In this document: in pieces, positions 17,724 through 24,838 of the stretch
Layout: the number at the start of each line of letters is the position of its first letter
How positions within the stretch are numbered: position 1 is the stretch's first letter
Notes under the pieces: model-generated
Database searches by the model: none
The model's input: only the letters and a program-made list of their open reading frames with translations
What the model was told of the DNA's origin: nothing
Program-made: the position numbers and the translations under genes
Origin: Micromonospora sp. WMMD1120
GTDB lineage: Bacteria; Actinomycetota; Actinomycetes; Mycobacteriales; Micromonosporaceae
Direction of reading: 5' to 3'
DNA: 64,000 nt
Assembly (NCBI RefSeq): GCF_029626235.1
Contig: NZ_JARUBO010000005.1
Coordinates: 2,884,501 to 2,948,500, forward strand

Positions 17724-19004
17724 ATGTCCACCATGGCTGTCCCCGACGTCGCCGTCGCCCCGGTCGACGAGGGCTTCTGGACCCGTGGCCGCAAGGTCGG
17801 CCTCACCCTGCTGGGCCTCGGCCTGCTGGCCGCTGTGCTCTTCGGCGCGCTCGCCACCGACCAGCAGGCCCGGTTCACGCTCAGCGACGACGCCGCCGGT
17901 GCCGCGTTGGAGATCAACGGCACGATCGGGGCGATCCTGTTCGGGATCATCACGATCGCCGCCGGCGCCGCGCTGCTGGCCGGGGTGCCGAAGCGGTGGT
18001 TCCTCACCGTGCTCGGCGTCGGGCTCGTCGGCTTCGTGCTGTCCTTCCTCTGCTGGCAGGTCTCGGCCGCGCCGGCCGGGCAGAACTTCATGCCGTTGGT
18101 CAACATCATCCGGGGCACCTTCATCCTGGCCCTGCCGCTGATCTTCGGCGCGCTCGCGGGAGTGCTCTGCGAACGCTCCGGCGTGGTGAACGTGGCCATC
18201 GAGGGTCAGCTGCTGATGGGCGCCTTCAGCGGGGCGCTGTTCGGCAGCATCTCCGGCAGCGTCTGGGTGGGCCTGGTCGCCGCCGCCATCGGCGGCGCGT
18301 TCATCTCGCTGCTGCTCGCCGTCTTCGCCATCCGCTACCTGGTCGACCAGGTCGTCATGGGCATCGTGCTCAACCTGCTGGCGGTCGGTGTCACCGGCTT
18401 CCTCTACGAGCGGCTGATGCAGACCGACGCGACGAAATACAACAGCGCGCCCCGGTTCAGCAACTGGGAGATCCCGCTGCTGAAGGACATCCCGGTGCTC
18501 GGGCCGGCGTTGTTCCGCGGCAACATCTTCCTCTACCTCGGGCTGCTCCTGGTCCTGGTGATCCACATCGGGCTGTTCCGTACCCGCTGGGGGCTGCGTA
18601 CGCGCTCGGTCGGCGAGCACCCGATCGCCGCCGACACGCTCGGCGTCAAGGTGCTGCGCGTCCGCTACCGCAACGTGCTGCTGGCCGGTGTGGTCGCCGG
18701 TATCGGCGGTGCGTCCTACACGCTGGCGCTCTACTCGTTCACCAAGAACATGATCGGTGGTAAGGGCTTCATCGCCCTCGCCGCGCTGATCTTCGGGCGC
18801 TGGAATCCGACCGGCGCGCTGCTGGCGGCGCTCTTCTTCGGCTTCGCCGACCAACTCGCCACCTACCTGGGTGCGATCAGCAGCTCGATCCCCAGCCAGT
18901 TCCTCGCCATGCTCCCGTACCTGGCGACCATCCTGGCGGTCGCCGGCCTGGTCGGTCGGGTCCGGGCACCGGCGGCCGACGGCAAGCCCTACATCAAGGG
19001 CTGA
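17724..19004 (+). CDS. Nucleoside ABC transporter permease 2
   Basis: The 426-residue protein is the second permease, with about ten membrane segments. The N-terminal four spans (TLLGLGLLAAVLFGAL and following) are extra to the core family domain, which begins around ILALPLIFGALAGVLCERSGVVNVAIEGQLLMGAF, a signature of the smaller nucleoside permease. ATG 17724 lies 3 nt after the first permease stop. It pairs with that permease to form the translocation path for the Bmp-type binding protein. Confidence 0.93.
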   Translation: MSTMAVPDVAVAPVDEGFWTRGRKVGLTLLGLGLLAAVLFGALATDQQARFTLSDDAAGAALEINGTIGAILFGIITIAAGAALLAGVPKRWFLTVLGVGLVGFVLSFLCWQVSAAPAGQNFMPLVNIIRGTFILALPLIFGALAGVLCERSGVVNVAIEGQLLMGAFSGALFGSISGSVWVGLVAAAIGGAFISLLLAVFAIRYLVDQVVMGIVLNLLAVGVTGFLYERLMQTDATKYNSAPRFSNWEIPLLKDIPVLGPALFRGNIFLYLGLLLVLVIHIGLFRTRWGLRTRSVGEHPIAADTLGVKVLRVRYRNVLLAGVVAGIGGASYTLALYSFTKNMIGGKGFIALAALIFGRWNPTGALLAALFFGFADQLATYLGAISSSIPSQFLAMLPYLATILAVAGLVGRVRAPAADGKPYIKG

Positions 19005-19087
19005 CGCCACCGCTCGGCCGGCGTCACCCGCGCCTGTGGCCCCGCCCTGGTCGCCTCCGACCTGGGCTCCTTCGGCAGAATGATGAT

Positions 19088-19801
19088 ATGACCGACATTG
19101 ACTGGGCGCGGCTGCGCGCCGCCGCCACCGACGCGATGCGGCACGCGTACGCGCCGTACTCGACGTTCCCGGTCGGCGCGGCGGCGCTCGTCGACGACGG
19201 CCGGGTCGTGGTCGGCTGCAACGTGGAGAACGCCGCCTACGGGGTGACGCTCTGCGCCGAGTGCGGCGTCGTCTCCAGCCTGCACGCCACCGGCGGTGGG
19301 CGGCTCGTCGCGCTCTCCTGCGTCGACGCCACCGGCGAGCCGTTGATGCCGTGTGGCCGCTGCCGGCAGTTGCTCTGGGAGCACGGCGGGCCGGACTGCC
19401 TCATTGAGACGAAGACCCGCCCGCTGCGGATGGCCGAGCTGCTGCCGCACGCCTTCGGTGTGGAGGACCTGGAGGCGGTGACCGGGGAGACCCCGGTGCC
19501 GGTGGTCCCGGAGCGGCTGGCCGCCTGGCGGGGACGCGGCACCGTCTTCGTGCACCCCGACATGTCCGCCGGCCAACAGGTCTGGACGGCGTACTGGGAG
19601 CGGTCGGCGGGCGACGACGTCGGCGCCGAGACCGGCGTGCTGGAGGAGGCCCCGAGCTGGGACGACCCGGCCGAGGCGATCACCTGGGGAATGGCCCGGA
19701 CACCGCGGGTGGTGGTGGTGGACGAGGCCGGCACGATCTTCTGGGCGGGCGAGGGGGAGCCGCCGTTGGAGATCCCGGTCCGGTGGACGGGTGGGTACTG
19801 A
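19088..19801 (+). CDS. cdd: Cytidine deaminase with an extra C-terminal domain
   Basis: The N-terminal 130 residues are a tetrameric-type cytidine deaminase that converts cytidine and deoxycytidine to (deoxy)uridine. Substrate residues are in CNVENAAYG, the catalytic Glu with its zinc Cys is in LCAEC, and the other zinc ligands are in PCGRCRQ. The usual enzyme ends near residue 135; here about 100 residues follow, containing VFVHPDMSAGQQVWTAYWE and ARTPRVVVVDEAGTIFWAGEG, which I do not recognise. Codon use is uniform, so this is a fusion rather than a frameshift artefact. A CAGAAT hexamer 6 nt before ATG 19088 suggests a leaderless start. The stop overlaps deoA by one base. Confidence 0.92.
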   Translation: MTDIDWARLRAAATDAMRHAYAPYSTFPVGAAALVDDGRVVVGCNVENAAYGVTLCAECGVVSSLHATGGGRLVALSCVDATGEPLMPCGRCRQLLWEHGGPDCLIETKTRPLRMAELLPHAFGVEDLEAVTGETPVPVVPERLAAWRGRGTVFVHPDMSAGQQVWTAYWERSAGDDVGAETGVLEEAPSWDDPAEAITWGMARTPRVVVVDEAGTIFWAGEGEPPLEIPVRWTGGY

Positions 19802-21078
19802 TGAGCTTTGCTGCTGTTGACGTCATCCGGGTGAAGCGGGACGGGGGTGTGCTGTCGGACGCGCAGATCGACTGGGTGCTCGACGCGTACACCCGGGGGG
19901 TTGTCGCCGACGAGCAGATGTCCGCGCTGGCGATGGCGATCCTGCTCAACGGCATGACCGGGCCGGAGATCGCCCGGTGGACCGCCGCGATGATCGCCAG
20001 CGGTGAGCGGCTCGACCTCTCGGCGGTACGTCGGCCGACTGTCGACAAGCACTCCACCGGCGGCGTCGGCGACAAGATCACCCTGCCGCTCACCCCGCTG
20101 GTGGCCGCGTGTGGCGCCGCCGTACCCCAGTTGAGCGGCCGTGGCCTCGGGCACACCGGCGGCACGCTGGACAAGCTGGAGTCGATCCCCGGCTGGCGGG
20201 CCACCGTGCGCAACGACGAGTTCATCGCGCAACTCGACGACGTCGGCGCGGTGATCTGCGCCGCCGGTGCCGGCCTGGCCCCGGCCGACCGCAAGCTGTA
20301 CGCGCTGCGGGACGTCACCGGGACCGTGGAGGCGATCCCGCTGATCGCCAGCTCGATCATGAGTAAGAAGATCGCCGAGGGGACCGGCGCGCTGGTTCTC
20401 GACGTGAAGGTCGGCTCGGGCGCCTTCATGAAGTCCGTCGACCAGGCCCGCGAGCTGGCGCGCACGATGGTCGAGCTGGGCGGCGCGCACGGTGTTCGGA
20501 CGGTCGCCCTGCTCACCGACATGTCCACACCGCTCGGCCTGGCCATCGGCAACGCCGTCGAGGTGACCGAGTCGGTGGAGGTGCTGGCCGGTGGTGGGCC
20601 GGCCGACGTGGTGGAGCTGACGTTGGCCCTGGCCCGGGAGATGCTGGACGCCGCCGGCCTACCGGACGCCGATCCGGCGGCGGCGTTGCGCGACGGTCGG
20701 GCGATGGACTCGTGGCGGGCGATGATCCGGGCGCAGGGCGGCGACCCGGACGCGCCGATGCCGGTGGCGGCCGAGGTCGAGGTGGTCCGCGCCGAGCGGG
20801 ACGGGTACGTCACGGCCGTCGACGCGTACGCCATGGGGGTCGCCGCCTGGCGGCTCGGCGCGGGCCGGGCCCGCAAGGAGGACCCGGTCAGCGTGCCGGC
20901 CGGCGTGGTGCTGCACAAACGGCCGGGCGACGCGGTCCGGGCCGGTGACCCGCTCTACGAGCTGCGTGCCGAGGACGCGACGAAGATCCCGGCCGCGCTG
21001 GCCGAGGCCGCCGGCGCGGTACGGCTCGGGCCGACCGCCCCGGCGCCGAACCCGCTGGTGATGGAACGGATCGGCTGA
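19801..21078 (+). CDS. deoA: Thymidine phosphorylase
   Basis: The 425-residue enzyme cleaves thymidine or deoxyuridine with phosphate to base and deoxyribose 1-phosphate. The phosphate-binding region KHSTGGVGDK (about residues 82-91) and the following LSGRGLGHTGGTLDKLE are diagnostic for the thymidine/pyrimidine nucleoside phosphorylase family, and the length fits. ATG 19801 shares its A with the cdd stop (TGATG), so the two are translationally coupled. Uridine formed by cdd is a possible second substrate, with upp (45990) recovering uracil and deoC (44857) consuming the deoxyribose phosphate. Confidence 0.96.
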   Translation: MSFAAVDVIRVKRDGGVLSDAQIDWVLDAYTRGVVADEQMSALAMAILLNGMTGPEIARWTAAMIASGERLDLSAVRRPTVDKHSTGGVGDKITLPLTPLVAACGAAVPQLSGRGLGHTGGTLDKLESIPGWRATVRNDEFIAQLDDVGAVICAAGAGLAPADRKLYALRDVTGTVEAIPLIASSIMSKKIAEGTGALVLDVKVGSGAFMKSVDQARELARTMVELGGAHGVRTVALLTDMSTPLGLAIGNAVEVTESVEVLAGGGPADVVELTLALAREMLDAAGLPDADPAAALRDGRAMDSWRAMIRAQGGDPDAPMPVAAEVEVVRAERDGYVTAVDAYAMGVAAWRLGAGRARKEDPVSVPAGVVLHKRPGDAVRAGDPLYELRAEDATKIPAALAEAAGAVRLGPTAPAPNPLVMERIG

Positions 21079-21190
21079 TCCGGCAGGGCGTCGGGGTGGC
21101 GTGGTGCCGGTCACGTGAGAGCGCTATTCTCGCAGGCCAAGGGGGGAACAGCCGGCTTCGAGCCGTCGCGAGCAGACAGGAAGTTGCCCC

Positions 21191-21871
21191 GTGACCGTAG
21201 ATGCCCCCGACCCGCGTGAGGTGCGCGAGGCGAGCCTGGAAGAGCTGGAACGGCTCGGCCTGCCGTTGCCACCGGCCCAGTTCCCCCTCGTCTGGGAGCC
21301 GGGCGACCGGATCGACCTGCGCCCCACGGCGGAGATCGAGGCGCGGATCGCCGTGCTGCACCTGATCCTGGCCCGCTGCTTCGGGATGCCGCCGCAGGCG
21401 GCGATGAGCTGGCTGCTCGGCTCACATCTGGTCGAGATGGTCACCCCGCCGGAGTGGCAGTTCGTGATGGGTGGCAAGGGCGACCACCGGTCGTTCGTGC
21501 TGCACCACGACGCGCTGTTCGCGCTGGCCTGGGTGCTCGGGTTGAGCAAGCAGCTCGACCCCACCCTGGCGGTGGACGAGCAGTTGGTCGAGCGGCTGCC
21601 GCACATCGCGGAGGGGGAGACGTTCCCGCACTGGCGTTCCCGGATCCTCACCGCGCCCCAGCACCCGGCGGACGCCGCCGCCCTGCTCGACCTGCACTAC
21701 TGCCTGGACTGGGCGTACCTGGAGACCGAGCGGGAGGGCCGGCGTGCGCCCAGCCTGGTCGACGCGAACGCGATCGGTCAGCGGCGCTGGGCGCTGGAGT
21801 GGGCGGTGATCCTGCGTGGGCCGTACCACGACGAGCCGCCCGGCTGGGAAGAGGTCGACCTCTCCACCTGA
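21191..21871 (+). CDS. DUF4272-family protein
   Basis: The 226-residue soluble protein has the DUF4272 pattern, with EVREASLEELERLGLPLP at the start, RIAVLHLILARCFGM, ALAWVLGLSKQLD and LLDLHYCLDWAYLE. The family has no known function. GTG 21191 is preceded by a TATTCT hexamer at 21124-21129 in the intergenic region after deoA, so it is probably transcribed separately or through a weak internal promoter. Its place beside nucleoside salvage genes may only reflect conserved synteny. Confidence 0.85.
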   Translation: MTVDAPDPREVREASLEELERLGLPLPPAQFPLVWEPGDRIDLRPTAEIEARIAVLHLILARCFGMPPQAAMSWLLGSHLVEMVTPPEWQFVMGGKGDHRSFVLHHDALFALAWVLGLSKQLDPTLAVDEQLVERLPHIAEGETFPHWRSRILTAPQHPADAAALLDLHYCLDWAYLETEREGRRAPSLVDANAIGQRRWALEWAVILRGPYHDEPPGWEEVDLST

Positions 21872-21873
21872 TC

Positions 21874-22905
21874 TCAGCGGGGCCGGTAGTGGTCCACCTG
21901 GACCGCGACCGTCACCCGGACCGGCTCGGGCAGGGCGGCCAGCCGGCCGGCGAGGGCGCCCGGGTCGGTGTGCCAGGCGCTCGGACCCATCCCGACCAGG
22001 GTGGCGGCCTCCGTCCGGGTCAGGGCCAACTCCGCCCGGTGCGCCGTCGAGCTGGCATGCGTGAAGTGCCCGCCGAGGCTCGCGGTCACCCGGTCGGCCT
22101 TGTCCGGGGCCACCCGCAGCAGGCCGAGCGCTGTCACCAGCTCGGTGAGGTGGTCGGCGTCCGGCGTGACCACCAGCAGCGTTCCGGCCGGATCGAGCAC
22201 CCGGTGGAACTCCGCGCCGTTGCGCGGGGCGAAGACGTTCAGCAGCACGGCGGTGGAGGCGTCCGCGAGCGGCAGCCGCTGCCAGGTGTCGGCGAGCGCC
22301 GCCGCCGCCCGGGGGTGCGCGCGGGCCGCGCGGCGCAGCGCCGGCTTGGACACGTCCACTGCCAGACCCACGGCGTCCGGCAGCGCCGCCAGCACCGCGC
22401 CGAGGTAACGGCCGGTGCCGGCGCCGGCATCGACCACCAGGGGGTACGCCCCACAGTCCGCCTCCGGCGCTCCGACCCGTACCCCTGCTGTTGTGTCCTT
22501 TGCTCTGCTTACCTCCATGCGCCACCCCGCGCCGGCCGCTGGTGCGTCGGTGGGTGCAGAGCAAAGGGCGGAGGAGGGGGATGTGGTCGTCGCACGGAGT
22601 CGCGCGACCGCCTCGGTCGCGGCGGCGGCCAGCGCGGTCGCGATGACGTCGTAGTGCCCGGCGGCCAGGAAGTCGGCGCGGGCGGCGACCATCTCCGCCG
22701 TGTCGCCGGTGTGCGGCGCCCGACCGGCGAGCAGGTTGACGTAGCCCTGCCGCGCGATGTCGAAGCTGTGCCGGCGGGGACAGCGCAGCGCCCGGGTGTC
22801 GGTGGCCTGGTGGAGTGCCTCGCCGCAGACCGGGCAGCGCAGCCGGCGCAGGACCCGCGGGTTCAGGTCCGAGCGCGGCCGGTCCGAACTCCCGGGCGTG
22901 TCCAC
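21874..22905 (-). CDS. RlmA-like rRNA (guanine-N1)-methyltransferase with an in-frame repeat insertion
   Basis: The 343-residue protein has an N-terminal zinc ribbon (LRCPVCGEAL, then ALRCPRRHSFDIARQGYVNLL), as in 23S rRNA G745/G748 methyltransferases, and a Rossmann SAM-binding motif LVVDAGAGTGRYLG. RlmA proteins are about 270-280 residues. The excess is a roughly 50-residue segment just before the SAM motif, encoded partly by the palindromic element 22497-22567, which is translated as ALCSAPTDAPAAGAGW and on to EVSRAKDTTA. GTG 22905 has a TAGGCT hexamer (complement of 22913-22918) 7 nt upstream, a leaderless context, and is divergent from add. An intact frame suggests the protein is still made; activity with the insert is unknown. 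Confidence 0.88.
   Translation of the reverse strand: MDTPGSSDRPRSDLNPRVLRRLRCPVCGEALHQATDTRALRCPRRHSFDIARQGYVNLLAGRAPHTGDTAEMVAARADFLAAGHYDVIATALAAAATEAVARLRATTTSPSSALCSAPTDAPAAGAGWRMEVSRAKDTTAGVRVGAPEADCGAYPLVVDAGAGTGRYLGAVLAALPDAVGLAVDVSKPALRRAARAHPRAAAALADTWQRLPLADASTAVLLNVFAPRNGAEFHRVLDPAGTLLVVTPDADHLTELVTALGLLRVAPDKADRVTASLGGHFTHASSTAHRAELALTRTEAATLVGMGPSAWHTDPGALAGRLAALPEPVRVTVAVQVDHYRPR
22497..22567. repeat. Palindromic element (CCTTTGCTCTGC family) inserted in frame in a gene
   Basis: Perfect 12-bp terminal arms CCTTTGCTCTGC (22497-22508) and GCAGAGCAAAGG (22556-22567) enclose a 47-bp centre with a weaker inner GCGCCACC / GGTGCG pairing. The intergenic copy at 47429-47502 has the same outer arms and the same inner GCGCCACC arm. 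This copy lies inside the RlmA-like methyltransferase coding sequence without breaking it. Confidence 0.85.
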
Positions 22906-22953
22906 GACGTCGAGCCTAGTGTGGCCTGGCTGGGCGGGTTCACGCTGGCTGAC

Positions 22954-22959
22954 TAGGGT
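22954..22959 (+). promoter_or_regulatory. -10 box of a probable leaderless add promoter
   Basis: TAGGGT is 6 nt before the add ATG at 22966, and there is no ribosome-binding site. The divergent methyltransferase has the same arrangement 36 bp away. Confidence 0.5.
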
Positions 22960-22965
22960 CTGAGC

Positions 22966-24039
22966 ATGGTCGCAACTATCCGGTACGAGGACATCGTCAA
23001 GGTCCCGAAGGCGCTGCTGCACGACCACCTCGACGGCGGGCTGCGGCCGGCGACGATCGTCGACCTGGCCGCCGAGGTGGACCACCCACTACCCACCAAC
23101 GACCCCGCGGCGCTCGGACTCTGGTTCGCCGAGGCGGCGGACTCCGGCTCTCTGGAGCGGTACCTCGAGACGTTCGCGCACACGGTCGCGGTCATGCAGA
23201 CCGCGCCCGCGCTGCGCCGCGTGGCCCGCGAGTGCGCCCTGGACCTGGCCGCCGACGGGGTCGTCTACGCAGAGGTGCGGTTCGCCCCCGAGCAGCACCT
23301 GGAACGGGACCTCAGCCTGGACGAGGTGGTCGAGGCGGTGCTGGCCGGGTTCGCCGAGGGCGCCGCGCAGGCCGCCGAGGCGGGCCTGAGCATCCGGGTG
23401 GGCACCCTGCTCACCGCGATGCGGCACGCGGCCCGCTCCCAGGAGATCGCCGAGCTGGCGGTACGGCACCGCGACTCCGGGGTGGTCGGGTTCGACATCG
23501 CCGGCGCCGAGGCGGGCTTTCCGCCCACCCGACACCTGGACGCCTTCGAGTACCTCCAGCGGGAGAACTTCCACTTCACCATCCACGCCGGCGAGGCGTT
23601 CGGTCTGCCGTCGATCTGGCAGGCCATCCAGTGGTGCGGCGCGGACCGGCTCGGCCACGGCGTACGCATCGTCGACGACATCGCTCCCGACGGCGCGCTC
23701 GGCCGGCTGGCCGCGTACGTCCGGGACAAGCGGATCCCGCTGGAGCTGTGCCCGTCGTCGAACGTGCAGACCGGCGCGGTGGCCTCGATCGCGGACCACC
23801 CGATCGGCCTGCTCCGGGACCTGCGCTTCCGGGTGACCGTCAACACCGACAACCGGCTGATGAGCGGCACCTCGATGTCCCGGGAGATGTGGCTGCTGAC
23901 GGAGACGTTCGGCTACGGGTGGAAGGAGTTGCAGTGGTTCACCATCAACGCGATGAAGAGCGCCTTCATCCCGTTCGACGAGCGGCTGCGGATCATCGAT
24001 GAGGTGATCAAGCCGGCGTACGCCAGGTTGCTGGCCTGA
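22966..24039 (+). CDS. add: Adenosine deaminase
   Basis: The 357-residue TIM-barrel metalloenzyme deaminates adenosine and deoxyadenosine to inosine forms in the cytosol. The metal ligands and catalytic residues are visible: [10 protein letters not shown] near residue 18 (in place of the HxHxxG more usual in the family), HAGEA with the catalytic Glu, the GHGVRI region and [13 protein letters not shown]. The sequence shows the plus-strand frame intact at normal length. It is divergent from the RlmA-like gene and ends 3 nt before the convergent uridine-kinase-like gene. Confidence 0.95.
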   Translation: MVATIRYEDIVKVPKALLHDHLDGGLRPATIVDLAAEVDHPLPTNDPAALGLWFAEAADSGSLERYLETFAHTVAVMQTAPALRRVARECALDLAADGVVYAEVRFAPEQHLERDLSLDEVVEAVLAGFAEGAAQAAEAGLSIRVGTLLTAMRHAARSQEIAELAVRHRDSGVVGFDIAGAEAGFPPTRHLDAFEYLQRENFHFTIHAGEAFGLPSIWQAIQWCGADRLGHGVRIVDDIAPDGALGRLAAYVRDKRIPLELCPSSNVQTGAVASIADHPIGLLRDLRFRVTVNTDNRLMSGTSMSREMWLLTETFGYGWKELQWFTINAMKSAFIPFDERLRIIDEVIKPAYARLLA

Positions 24040-24042
24040 CCG

Positions 24043-24645
24043 TCAGCCGTGCGGGTGGCCGGCGAGCAGGCCGGCCACCCGGCGCAGCACCTCCCGCGCC
24101 CGGGCCGCCTCCGCGCCCAGGCCGGTCTGTCGACTCAGCACTGCGGGCTCGTTGCGCAGCAGCGCCACCCCGCGACGGATCAGCACCCGGGGGGCCTTGC
24201 GTTGCTCGGACAGGTCGCGGGCGAGCCGGCGCAGGAAGGTCGCCCCGCGCGGCCGGCGCAGCGCGTACGCCCCGGCGAGCAGGCCACGGCGGCGGCACTC
24301 CTCGACGATCTCGGCAGCGAAAATCCCTTCGGCCACGAAAAGTGGCGATCCGGTGAGATCAAATGGCCGGGTGGCCACCCGTCGATCCGCGCCGATCGCA
24401 TAAACCGGCACATCGGCTCGGCCTTCGCGAGCTAGTCGGGCAATGATTTCCACCGCTGCGTCGGCGTCCCAGGACTGCGGCGATTCCCAATCCACCTGGC
24501 CGTTTCGTCTCGGCAACGTAGGGTCATCGCCGTCTTTGTAGAAGTCGTCCAAGCAGAGCACCGGCAGGCCGGTTCGTTCCGCTATGTACGACTTTCCGGA
24601 CCCAGAAGGGCCCGCGAGCAGGACAACGCGATGCGGATGTTCCAT
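24043..24645 (-). CDS. Uridine-kinase-like P-loop protein
   Basis: The 200-residue protein has Walker A GPSGSGKS (residues 13-20) and the uridine-kinase-type DDFYKD motif that binds nucleoside, followed by DWESPQSWD. It probably phosphorylates uridine or cytidine and so belongs to the nucleoside salvage genes around it. It is close to, but not the same as, the canonical Udk family: the lid region is basic (LRRPRGATFLRRLARDL) and the C-terminal part differs. It converges with add. Confidence 0.82.
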   Translation of the reverse strand: MEHPHRVVLLAGPSGSGKSYIAERTGLPVLCLDDFYKDGDDPTLPRRNGQVDWESPQSWDADAAVEIIARLAREGRADVPVYAIGADRRVATRPFDLTGSPLFVAEGIFAAEIVEECRRRGLLAGAYALRRPRGATFLRRLARDLSEQRKAPRVLIRRGVALLRNEPAVLSRQTGLGAEAARAREVLRRVAGLLAGHPHG

Positions 24646-24793
24646 TACCTTCAGTTACTCCGACCAGACGGACTGCTATCAAATCGCATCAACATCTCAT
24701 CACACCTTCGGTCCGGGACAACCTGGGCTTTCTTCTTGTCGACCGGCGTGATGGAATCTCGGGGGTCCGACCCGCCGGGTCGGTCGCTGGGCG

Positions 24794-24823
24794 TTGCCCG
24801 GGGCAACGCGTTGAAGCTGTAAT
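24794..24823 (+). promoter_or_regulatory. Candidate conservon promoter
   Basis: TTGCCC (24794-24799) and TGTAAT (24818-24823) are separated by 18 bp and lie just upstream of the kinase GTG at 24839. The resulting 5' leader would be very short, ending at the GAGGA ribosome-binding site, so an upstream promoter in the AT-richer 24650-24720 stretch is also possible. Confidence 0.35.
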
Positions 24824-24838
24824 CGCGAGGACGGTGAC

